Source: Geobacter sp.
GTDB taxonomy: Bacteria > Desulfobacterota > Desulfuromonadia > Geobacterales > Pseudopelobacteraceae
Direction: 5' to 3'
Assembly (NCBI GenBank): GCA_003574895.1
Contig: PJFB01000014.1
Span: 1 to 64,000 of the forward strand
Length of the DNA stretch: 64,000 nucleotides
In this document: positions 16,016 to 23,140 of the stretch, piece after piece
How the letters are laid out: each line of letters starts with the position of its first letter
Position numbering within the stretch: position 1 is the first letter of the stretch
The notes under the pieces: generated by a model
Told to the model about the DNA's origin: nothing
Seen by the model: only the letters and a program-made list of their open reading frames with translations
The model's database searches: none
Translations under genes and position numbers: made by a program

Positions 16016-16039
16016 CGGTTTAGGCGCCTGACCACAGGG

Positions 16040-16068
16040 TTGACGGCTATCGGCGGCTGCTTTACTAT
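16040..16068 (+). promoter_or_regulatory. Sigma-70 promoter of the MBL-fold gene
   Basis: TTGACG (16040-16045), 17-nt spacer, TACTAT (16063-16068), 34 bp upstream of the GTG start. Confidence 0.55.
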
Positions 16069-16101
16069 GCCCCCCACTATTGTGACTGAAAGGGGAATCC
16101 C

Positions 16102-16995
16102 GTGGCCCGTCTGACGATCCGGCAGCTTGCCGGCAATACCTGGTTGATCCCGGCTCCGGCCAACATAGGCGTTTATGTCAACGACAACCGGGCGACCCTG
16201 ATCGACAGCGGCAACGACGAGGAGGCGGGGCGGCAGATCCTCAAGCTGCTCGATGAGAGAGGGTGGGCTCTGGAGCTGATCGTCAATACCCACTCCAATG
16301 CCGATCACATCGGCGGCAACGCCTTCCTCCAGAAACGGACCGGCTGCCGGATCGCCGCCACTCCCCTTGAGGCCGCCTTCATTGCCCAACCGCTCCTGGA
16401 GCCGACCGTTCTCTACGGCGGTTTTCCCTTGCCAGCGCTGCGCAACAAGTTCCTGCTTGCCAAACCCTCGACGGTGACCGACCTGCTGCCGGCGTCGGGA
16501 CCGATCCTGGCGAGCAGGTTGGAAGCGCTGCCGCTGCCGGGACATTACCTGGAGATGATCGGCGTCCGCACCCCCGACGATGTGCTGTTCCTGGCCGACA
16601 GTCTCTTTGCCGAGGCAATTCTCGCCAAATATCCGCTCTTTTTCCTCTACGATGTTCAGGGCCATCTGGAAACCCTGGACCGGCTCGATAGTGTGGCAGC
16701 GGGCTGCTATGTGCCGAGCCACGGTGAGCCGACCGCCGATCTGGCGCCGCTTGTGGCCGCCAACCGGCAACGGCTGTCAGCAACTCTTGATTTCGTCCGG
16801 GCCTGCTGCAATGCCCCCGTCTCCTGGGAAGGGGTGCTGGCGCGGGTCTGCGCCGAGTACGGCATTGAGCTGAACGCCAACCAGTATGTGCTGGTCGGCA
16901 GCACCATCCGTTCGATCCTCGCCTATCTGGTGGCAACGGGGGAAGTTTCGACCGCCTTTGCTGCCGGCACCCTGCAGTGGCAGAGGGTGGGATAG
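16102..16995 (+). CDS. MBL-fold metallo-hydrolase
   Basis: 297 aa from GTG 16102 with AAGGGGAA upstream. The metallo-beta-lactamase fold is marked by LIDSGNDEEAG (first strand-loop), THSNADHIGG (about residues 62-71), LPGHYLEMIG (third His), LADSLF (bridging Asp) and PSHGEP (last His). The canonical HxHxDH is here HSNADH, so the second histidine is replaced by Asn. This occurs in some subfamilies and may alter metal use. The substrate is unknown. It probably forms a unit with the downstream cupin gene 176 bp away, though that gap allows a separate promoter. Confidence 0.82.
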   Translation: MARLTIRQLAGNTWLIPAPANIGVYVNDNRATLIDSGNDEEAGRQILKLLDERGWALELIVNTHSNADHIGGNAFLQKRTGCRIAATPLEAAFIAQPLLEPTVLYGGFPLPALRNKFLLAKPSTVTDLLPASGPILASRLEALPLPGHYLEMIGVRTPDDVLFLADSLFAEAILAKYPLFFLYDVQGHLETLDRLDSVAAGCYVPSHGEPTADLAPLVAANRQRLSATLDFVRACCNAPVSWEGVLARVCAEYGIELNANQYVLVGSTIRSILAYLVATGEVSTAFAAGTLQWQRVG

Positions 16996-17171
16996 GATGC
17001 ATCTCGCAATCTGATCTGCTGGCTGGAATCGGCAAACAACAGCGGGGCAGATCTGCAAATTACATATATACTAAAAGAAAAACAAAGGGCTTCCAACTCG
17101 CGGCTGGCCCGGCCATAAGACCAGCTGGTCAGCCTTGCGTTAGCCCCTGGAAGCACAGAGAGGAGAGCACA

Positions 17172-17516
17172 ATGAGCAGCGAACAGGTGGCACCTGAGAC
17201 GAAAGGCGTTACGGTGAAGTTACTTGCAACGGTTGACCTTGGCCCTGAGATCGAGGGCATGGCAGGCCGCCAGCTGCGCATGCGCATGGTGACCATAGAA
17301 CCTGGCGGCGTGTTCGGCCCGCTTCACGACCATAAAGACAGACCAGGCACCGTCTACATACTGCAAGGGACGATCACTGACCATCGAAATGGAGTTGCTA
17401 CGGACTATGGGCCGGGAGTTGGCTGGCCCGAGGACAGGAACACCATTCACTGGCTTGAGAACAGGGGAACGATTCCGGCCGTGGAGATCTCGGTCGATAT
17501 AGTCAGGCAAGAGTAA
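17172..17516 (+). CDS. Cupin-domain protein
   Basis: 114 aa from ATG 17172, preceded by AGAGGAG. It is a single beta-barrel cupin: VTIEPGGVFGPLHDHKDRPGTVYILQG gives the first metal-binding motif (two His plus Glu/Asp-like positions), and NTIHWLENRGTIPAVEISVDI gives the second. There is no signal peptide, so it is cytoplasmic. Many such small cupins have unknown substrates. The neighbouring MBL-fold gene gives no clear pathway. Confidence 0.82.
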   Translation: MSSEQVAPETKGVTVKLLATVDLGPEIEGMAGRQLRMRMVTIEPGGVFGPLHDHKDRPGTVYILQGTITDHRNGVATDYGPGVGWPEDRNTIHWLENRGTIPAVEISVDIVRQE

Positions 17517-17627
17517 GCTGAGTGAATGTAAGGCTCCTCGCCGTAATCAGAACGATCATCGCCGGCAGCCCGGATGAATCTAATTGCCTCTTGTGTAAAA
17601 CCGTGAGGCCGCACATCCCCCAGCCAC

Positions 17628-17930
17628 TCAGATTGCTTCCAGATAGGGACGTATGGCGATCCGGCAATCTTCCTTGCGCTCGGTCCTGGCAATGGAGCCG
17701 ATAGCCTCGACGATCTTTCCCGCCGTATCGTCCGCCGCGATGATTTCCAGCTTCACCTTTTCAACAAGATTCGCTACGAACCTGGCGCCGCGAAAAATCA
17801 TGACCTGATCATTCCGGTGGCTGTGGGTAATGACGTCGCTTTCCATGAAATCTTCGACACCGATTTCATCGAGGGCGCTCCGCACCTCATCCAGCTTGAG
17901 ACGATTGATTACGGCTTCTATCAGTTTCAT
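17628..17930 (-). CDS. PII-like nitrogen regulatory family protein
   Basis: 100 aa. I use ATG 17930 (MKLIEAVINRLKLDEVRSAL), which has GGAGG 8 nt upstream. The PII layout is present: the N-terminal strand-helix, IFRGARF at the T-loop base, VKLEIIAADD, and VEAIGSIARTER near the end. Classical PII has Tyr51 (uridylylated) in an LYRGAEY context; here the position is Phe, and the T-loop is shorter. It is therefore probably a PII-like sensor not controlled by uridylylation. No amtB or transporter lies next to it, so its partner is unknown. Confidence 0.78.
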   Translation of the reverse strand: MKLIEAVINRLKLDEVRSALDEIGVEDFMESDVITHSHRNDQVMIFRGARFVANLVEKVKLEIIAADDTAGKIVEAIGSIARTERKEDCRIAIRPYLEAI

Positions 17931-18345
17931 GGCACACCTCCGCGTGCAGATAACCACCCTGCACAAGAATTCCGAGTCCTCATGAGATACCATTACACGG
18001 TGTGTGCCAAGTTGATGCGTGATTATTCCACAATGATATGAGCTGGTTAGCAGGTGCGCACTCTATCTGGGCAGGAGATGTGCCGCAAACATGTGCAGAT
18101 GCCCAAGGTTTGCCCGTGAAGTAGTCATAGTGCCGCTCCTTCAGCAAAGCGGCAAATCTGAACTAGCGTGCCCGACCGAGAAGGGAAGCATAAGGTCTCG
18201 GGCTGTCAATACTTGACACAATCAAGCAAACCACCATAAAGTCATTTTACTGATATTGCATCGCCTGAATTTGCGACACGACTATTAGTTTGTTCCCATT
18301 TTTTAGCCCCGAATAAATATCCCAACCCCATAAAGAGAGGGACGC
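17931..18345. other. Intergenic region with a promoter for the YbjQ-type gene
   Basis: About 415 bp between divergent genes, with no supported ORF. It holds a partial inverted repeat (CCCGACCGAGA with TCTCGGG, 18171-18202) and the promoter listed separately. Confidence 0.5.
18213..18240 (+). promoter_or_regulatory. Sigma-70 promoter upstream of the YbjQ-repeat gene
   Basis: TTGACA (18213-18218), 16-nt spacer, CATAAA (18235-18240). The -10 box is weak. Confidence 0.4.
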
Positions 18346-19596
18346 ATGCCGAGCGTAAGCACTCACAGCCACGTTACCAACCTTTCCGGCAATGAGATTT
18401 ACTGCCTGGATAAACTATCCTTCACTCCCGGCAACATCTGTATCGGCAACAGCGTTTTCGCGCTGGGCATCCTGGGCGGCCTGACTGCCGGGATCAATAT
18501 CCTGGTGGGCGGGGAAATCCCCGAGGTGACCAGCCTGATCCATGACGGCCGCCTGAATGCCATCAACCGGATGATGGTGGAGGCCAAGGCAAGCGGCGGC
18601 ACCGGTGTAACCGGCGTAACCACCGAGCTGGTGAATCATGGCGGCAACATCGAATTCCTGTCCATCGGGTCCGTCGTGCACAAGGCCAATGCCGCCAGCG
18701 AAACCCTCGCTTTCTCCACATCCGCCGATGCCCAGGAACTCTATTGCCAGGTGGATTGCGGCTTCAGGCCGATCCAGTATGTCTTGGGCAACGTGGCCTA
18801 TTCCATCGGCCTTGGCGGGAACGTCTTCGGCTTTCTGAGAAGCCTCGGCAGGGGCGAAGTCAAGGAGTACTCCGAGATCTTCGACCGGACCAGACATCTC
18901 GCCCTTGAACGGATCACCCGGGAAGCCAGGCAGTGCAAGGCCAACGCCGTTATCGGCATCAACACGACTATTACCCCGCTCTTGGGTTCCCAGGAGATGC
19001 TCATGCTCGGAACGGCCTCGTGGCACCAGGCGCTGGGCGATTACGCCACCGACCCCATAACATCGGATATGACCAACGAAGAGATGTGGAACATGATCAA
19101 TATCGGCTACATGCCGATCCGCCTGGTGATGGGGGTCTCCGTCTATTCGCTGGGGATCGTGGGCGGTATCAAATCTATGTTCAAGTCCATGGTACGTGGC
19201 GAGGTGGATGTCTTGACATCCCTGCTGTACGAGGCGCGGGAGAAGGCCCTGGACAGGATCCAGATGGATGCCAAGCGCCACGGCGCCGATGATGTGGTCG
19301 GCGTCAAGATCCACGTGTATGAGCTTGGCGGAGGTCTGATAGAGTTTCTGGCCATCGGTACTGCGGTAAAGAAGATGGATGGCGTAACTACCCGGACGCC
19401 GGTGTTGATACCGCAGGCAATCATCAGGGACAGGGATACCTTTTTCGACACGCCGCCGCAGTCCGGCCGGGCCGTCTCCCTGACGGAAAGCGGGAAATCA
19501 TCCGCCGGCGCCACCCAGGGCGGGCCCATTGCCATTGTCATTTTCATCGCCATGGCTATTTTCTATGTTTTTATCTTTGTGCTGAAACATCATTGA
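18346..19596 (+). CDS. Triple YbjQ/UPF0145-domain protein with a C-terminal membrane anchor
   Basis: 416 aa. Three tandem copies of the YbjQ ('heavy-metal-binding') fold occupy about residues 20-125, 130-235 and 240-345. Each has a GGEIPEVTSLIHDGRLNAI-like helix or its equivalents (GEVKEYSEIFDRTRHLALERI and GEVDVLTSLLYEAREKALDRI). Each then has a VxGVxxxxxELGGxIEFLxIGTAV-like strand pair. A single hydrophobic C-terminal helix (PIAIVIFIAMAIFYVFIFV) suggests tail anchoring. YbjQ proteins are usually ~110 aa pentamers of unknown function, so three copies in one chain is unusual. AGAGAGG precedes the start. Confidence 0.8.
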   Translation: MPSVSTHSHVTNLSGNEIYCLDKLSFTPGNICIGNSVFALGILGGLTAGINILVGGEIPEVTSLIHDGRLNAINRMMVEAKASGGTGVTGVTTELVNHGGNIEFLSIGSVVHKANAASETLAFSTSADAQELYCQVDCGFRPIQYVLGNVAYSIGLGGNVFGFLRSLGRGEVKEYSEIFDRTRHLALERITREARQCKANAVIGINTTITPLLGSQEMLMLGTASWHQALGDYATDPITSDMTNEEMWNMINIGYMPIRLVMGVSVYSLGIVGGIKSMFKSMVRGEVDVLTSLLYEAREKALDRIQMDAKRHGADDVVGVKIHVYELGGGLIEFLAIGTAVKKMDGVTTRTPVLIPQAIIRDRDTFFDTPPQSGRAVSLTESGKSSAGATQGGPIAIVIFIAMAIFYVFIFVLKHH

Positions 19597-19599
19597 GCT

Positions 19600-19722
19600 G
19601 TCGCTAATCCGGGAATTGTAACGGCAGCGGACCAAGCCTTGTACAATGCAAAAAAATGGGGGCAATCGCTACGGCGTCGACTTGAGAAATCCACACCAAA
19701 ATATGCGGGTTTTGCCCCATGA
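19600..19722 (+). pseudogene. Relic of a GGDEF (diguanylate cyclase) C-terminus
   Basis: An open frame of 40 codons ending in TGA encodes VANPGIVTAADQALYNAKKW and continues GQSLRRRL. 'AADQALYNAKK-G' is the conserved last helix of GGDEF domains. The rest of the domain is absent; the upstream DNA belongs to the YbjQ-type gene. Confidence 0.55.
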
Positions 19723-19813
19723 AACGCGCCTCCAAGCTCTGAAAAGATTTGATTTTTCAGCTTAGGACAACTGATTTGGCCTTTCCATGAAGCCAAAGTT
19801 GCCCCATTGCCTA

Positions 19814-19842
19814 TTGACATGGGAGCTCAATCCGATCATAGT
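19814..19842 (+). promoter_or_regulatory. Promoter of the riboswitch/HD-GYP operon
   Basis: TTGACA (19814-19819), 17-nt spacer, CATAGT (19837-19842). Transcription would start just before the aptamer. Confidence 0.5.
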
Positions 19843-19867
19843 AAAGACACTAGTTTGAAAACTGAAT

Positions 19868-19965
19868 ACCATCACCGAAAAGGCAAAATCCGGGGGACCG
19901 GATGACGCAAAGCCACCTGCCCAGGACGGGAAGAGGGGTTGTCGAAGCGGTAATCGATATGTTGC
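19868..19965 (+). promoter_or_regulatory. GEMM (cyclic-dinucleotide) riboswitch before the HD-GYP operon
   Basis: The order is AAGGCAAA, then a perfect 6-bp stem ATCCGG/CCGGAT closed by a GGGA (GNRA) tetraloop, then GACGCAAAGCC, followed by a second stem and a GGGGTTGTCG segment. GACGCAAAGCC is the invariant core of GEMM-I aptamers, and GGC/GCC close the first helix. The base before CAAA is G, as in c-di-GMP-binding members. A terminator follows 20 nt later, so control by premature termination is likely. The ligand is inferred. Confidence 0.75.
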
Positions 19966-19984
19966 GGATTCGCGGCATTGGTTT

Positions 19985-20019
19985 AACCTGCCTTTTCGAA
20001 TGGAAAGCAGGTTTTTTAT
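19985..20019 (+). terminator. Riboswitch expression-platform terminator
   Basis: Stem AACCTGC/GCAGGTT (19985-19991 with 20007-20013) followed by a run of T. It sits between the aptamer and the first gene, 63 bp before its start. Confidence 0.85.
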
Positions 20020-20081
20020 TTGCGACGGGCATATTCCAAGAATATGAATGAATATATCTCAGACCAAGGGGGGTACCAGAA

Positions 20082-20417
20082 ATGCCATTGAATCTGATCG
20101 ATGTGCCGAAAGATGCGGAAGTAATCAGCCAGATCATCGAAAAGACCCTGAAAAACGGGATGCTGATCGAGGTCTACCTGATGAAGTATCCACGCCAGTA
20201 CGAATCGGGCCTGTTCATCGAAGGCCACTTCAAACCGGGACCGCCGATCCCGCGCCCCCTGGAAAACCCAACCGAAGATGCGGCCTACTGGATGGGCGTG
20301 CGCCCGAAAGTGGGGCTGAGCCAGGAAGAGGGAGATGAGATCCTGGGAGCGGTGAATGTGCAGAACAAGTTGCACCACTGCTTTTTCTCGGACAAATGGG
20401 GTGTTTTGGAGGACTAG
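20082..20417 (+). CDS. Hypothetical protein, first gene of the HD-GYP operon
   Basis: 111 aa from ATG 20082 with AGGGGGG upstream. It is a soluble, acidic/mixed protein with no signal peptide, membrane segment or recognised domain. A Pro-rich stretch (PGPPIPRPLENP) divides it. It lies directly under riboswitch control, and the next genes follow on the same strand within 50 bp, so a link to c-di-GMP signalling is likely by context only. Confidence 0.65.
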   Translation: MPLNLIDVPKDAEVISQIIEKTLKNGMLIEVYLMKYPRQYESGLFIEGHFKPGPPIPRPLENPTEDAAYWMGVRPKVGLSQEEGDEILGAVNVQNKLHHCFFSDKWGVLED

Positions 20418-20464
20418 ACAGCGCACCGGCTTTCATTGCAAAACAAACCATCGGGTGGTGTACT

Positions 20465-20665
20465 ATGAAATCCCTTAATACGACCATTCAGGCCCTGCGC
20501 AGGGAATTGAGGGCTTCCATTGGAGATCGCGGCAAACTGAGCAAATTGCACACTATTGTCACTGAGAGCATCAACAACTCTTATGGCGAAGAAAAGGAAA
20601 TTCTTCTCCAGTTCAGGCAGGAAATCAAGGATGCCCTCAACTGCAGGGTTCCTGGCAACTGGTGA
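20465..20665 (+). CDS. Small hypothetical protein in the HD-GYP operon
   Basis: 66 aa from ATG 20465 (GGTGGTG as a modest ribosome site). It is predicted to be wholly helical and charged (LRRELRASIGDRGKLSKLHT), without cysteines or membrane segments. I do not recognise it. It lies between the 111-aa gene and the HD-GYP gene in the same operon. Confidence 0.55.
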   Translation: MKSLNTTIQALRRELRASIGDRGKLSKLHTIVTESINNSYGEEKEILLQFRQEIKDALNCRVPGNW

Positions 20666-20702
20666 ACCGAGGGGGATTCAACGGCAGTGAATAAGGCTAT
20701 CT

Positions 20703-21665
20703 ATGAGTAAAGACCGCTACTGGCGGGCCATAAGCATCGACAGTATCTTGCCGGATCACTTTCCCAGCGTGGCCCTCTACATCAGGAGCGGCGGAAATTA
20801 CGTGCTGTACAAGGATCCGGACAGGATGTTTACCATGGATGACCGTCACCGCCTGGAGAGAAGTTTCACCGAGTTTCTCTATGTCCGCAGCGGTGACATG
20901 GAAGTGCTGAACGAGTTCATGGAGGACAACCTGACGGAAATGCTCGCCAGGGCCGACCTCGGCAGTGCCGCCAAGGGCAAGATACTCTACCAGACCTCGG
21001 TGAACTGCGTTATCGACATGTTCGAGTCGCCGGAAACAGCCGCCAACCTGCTGCGCTGCCGCAACATGGTGCAAAATATCCTGCAGTACGTTATCACCGA
21101 TCCGTTGGCCTTAAAATCGCTTCAATCGGTCGTTGACCACAATTTTTACATCTTTGCCCATTCTGTCCAAGTCACGGCCCTGACCCTGCTGGTTCATGAA
21201 AGGCTGTTTGATCTGGCCGCTGACGAGGTGATTGATGTGGGGATCGGTTCGCTGATCCACGATTACGGCATGACCTTCATCACCAGCGAGGTGCTGGAAA
21301 AGAACGATGCCCTCTCGGATATCGAGTATTACAAGGTCAAGCAGCACACCCAGAAAGGGTACGAGTACCTGAAGCGGCACGGGAAGTATAGTGAGGTTGT
21401 GCTCAATATCGTGCGCTATCATCACGAGCGCTACGACGGCAACGGCTATCCGACCGGGGCCAAGGGTGACGATATCCCCAGAAGCGCCCAAGTGGCAGCG
21501 CTCTGCGACGTCTATAGCGCCTTGATCATGGACCGGGCACACCGCAAGGCAAATTCCCATGGCGATGCCATTAAGATCATGCGCGAGGAGGCGAAAAACG
21601 GGGCCTTCAACCAGGAGCTGTTCAACCACTTTGTCGAGATCATCAACGAAAAGACCCCTGCTTAG
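20703..21665 (+). CDS. HD-GYP domain cyclic-di-GMP phosphodiesterase
   Basis: 320 aa. Residues ~1-130 form an N-terminal domain of unknown type. The HD-GYP domain spans about residues 135-310, with metal ligands visible: HSVQVTALTL (H about 152), HDYG (about 185) and YHHERYDGNGYPTG (about 239-252), which gives the GYP signature. HD-GYP enzymes hydrolyse c-di-GMP to GMP or pGpG. There is no receiver domain and no membrane segment, so it is cytoplasmic. Control by an upstream GEMM riboswitch would make a feedback loop on c-di-GMP. Confidence 0.9.
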   Translation: MSKDRYWRAISIDSILPDHFPSVALYIRSGGNYVLYKDPDRMFTMDDRHRLERSFTEFLYVRSGDMEVLNEFMEDNLTEMLARADLGSAAKGKILYQTSVNCVIDMFESPETAANLLRCRNMVQNILQYVITDPLALKSLQSVVDHNFYIFAHSVQVTALTLLVHERLFDLAADEVIDVGIGSLIHDYGMTFITSEVLEKNDALSDIEYYKVKQHTQKGYEYLKRHGKYSEVVLNIVRYHHERYDGNGYPTGAKGDDIPRSAQVAALCDVYSALIMDRAHRKANSHGDAIKIMREEAKNGAFNQELFNHFVEIINEKTPA

Positions 21666-21739
21666 AATTCAGTCAACGGGCGCTTTTAAGGGCACCCTGA
21701 AATACACCTAACAAAGGAATGCGAAAATCCGCATTCTTC

Positions 21740-23140
21740 CTACTCACCCGCCGTTCCCATGGCCCACTCGTAATTGGCCCATGCCACCCGATAATCGCGC
21801 TGGGCCCTGGCCAGGTTGCTCCTGGCCTGCAGCAGATTCAGCTGGGCATCATCAACCTCCAGCTTGATCTTTACCCCGAATTCATACCCCTTTTCGGCCA
21901 TCTGCAGCAGTCGCTCGGCTTGGTGCACCGTTCCCCCCAGAGCCTGGACGATCTCGGCCGCCTCCTTGACCGCATTGCCGCTGTCGCGCACGTCCAGGGC
22001 GATGGAATCGAGCAGCTTGGCCTCCTCGATCTCCCTGGTACGCAGGTCGCTTTTGGCCTGGGTTACCCGGCCACCGGTCTTCAGGCCATCAAAGAAGGGG
22101 AAGGAGAAAAACACGCCGATGTTCCAGGCGGCTCCGTCCGCATTGCCGCTCACGCCGCTGTCCCTGACGTCCAGCCAGTGCCAGCCCACGCCCCCCTTCA
22201 GATCGAGGCGCGGCTTGTTGTCGGCAGCGGCGATGGTCACCAGTTCACGGTAGATGCCGATACGGTAGCGCAGGTCGCCCAACTCGGGCCGCCTGATCCT
22301 TGCGGTCGCCAAAGCGTCCTCGTAGGTTTTGGGAACATTGACCTCGGCTTCCAGCGAGCCGACGGCATCAACCTCATCCTTGTCCAGCGCCAGCAGGAAC
22401 CGCAGCCGTTCGCGCACCGTGCGGACACTGTTCTTGGTGCGGATCACCTCGGGCCGCGCGTTCTCCACCGCCACCTCGGCGGCCAGGACATCGTAATCGG
22501 TAGCCACGCCGGCCTCGTATCGCCGCTTCGATTCATCCAGGAGCCGCTGTTTCTGCGCCAGGTTCTCCATGGCCAGATTATTCAGCTCCCTGGCCAACAG
22601 GATGTCGTAAAAGGCCGTTGTCACGTCCCGGTAGGCTGCCTGACGGTACAGGCGCAACTGTTCGTCCGCGGTCTTCAATCCCACCTCGGCGGCCCGGATA
22701 GCGGCACTCACCTTGCCCCAGGTGAAGAGCGGCTGGGAAAGAGTCAGATCGATGGCACGGGTGTGCTCCCGAGGCGCCAGGGTCGCCAGAACCTTCTGGC
22801 TGTCGTCCTGGGTCAGAATGGCGGAACCGTTCAGGGCCAGCTGCGGCAGGGCCGCCGCACGTTCCTCCACATATTTCCCCTGCACATACTTGGCGTATTC
22901 GCGCGCCTTCTCGATGTCGCGGTTCTGCTCCATGGCAATGGCCATGGCCTGGCCCAGGGTCAGGGACCGCATTTCGGCCATTGCCGATGTTGAGGCCAGG
23001 AAGATCATCAATACTATCAAGTTCCCCGCAAATGCCGTTCGCACTGAGCTTGTCGAGGCATGGACGGTATTGGCGATTTTCGGCCTGGTTATGACACTTA
23101 TTAGATTTTGCAAGTCTTGGAACCTCCCCCCGATCACCAT
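21740..23140 (-). CDS. TolC-family outer membrane efflux protein
   Basis: 466 aa. Two TolC/OEP repeats cover about residues 60-250 and 270-460, with the LTLGQAMAIAMEQNRDI entry helix, LTLSQPLFTWGKV and the late EVDDAQLNLLQARSNLARAQRDY helix. It provides the outer-membrane channel of the RND pump encoded directly upstream; the start codon abuts the RND stop. The signal peptide is embedded (GNLIVLMIFLASTSAMA, residues ~39-55) behind an odd 38-residue extension, so the true start may be internal. The extension contains a repeat-like sequence (GCACTGAGCTTGTCGAGG complement). Confidence 0.9.
   Translation of the reverse strand: MVIGGRFQDLQNLISVITRPKIANTVHASTSSVRTAFAGNLIVLMIFLASTSAMAEMRSLTLGQAMAIAMEQNRDIEKAREYAKYVQGKYVEERAAALPQLALNGSAILTQDDSQKVLATLAPREHTRAIDLTLSQPLFTWGKVSAAIRAAEVGLKTADEQLRLYRQAAYRDVTTAFYDILLARELNNLAMENLAQKQRLLDESKRRYEAGVATDYDVLAAEVAVENARPEVIRTKNSVRTVRERLRFLLALDKDEVDAVGSLEAEVNVPKTYEDALATARIRRPELGDLRYRIGIYRELVTIAAADNKPRLDLKGGVGWHWLDVRDSGVSGNADGAAWNIGVFFSFPFFDGLKTGGRVTQAKSDLRTREIEEAKLLDSIALDVRDSGNAVKEAAEIVQALGGTVHQAERLLQMAEKGYEFGVKIKLEVDDAQLNLLQARSNLARAQRDYRVAWANYEWAMGTAGE

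Larger units (their letters stand above)
19597..20081 (+). other. Leader region of the HD-GYP operon
   Basis: 485 bp without an intact gene. In order it contains a GGDEF 3' relic, a promoter, a GEMM riboswitch, an intrinsic terminator and the ribosome site of the next gene; all are listed separately. Confidence 0.75.

Noticed and set aside
19590-19820. Minus-strand 76-aa frame after the YbjQ-type gene
   Set aside because: The plus strand at the same place reads as a GGDEF C-terminal helix; the minus frame is its complement and lacks a ribosome site.
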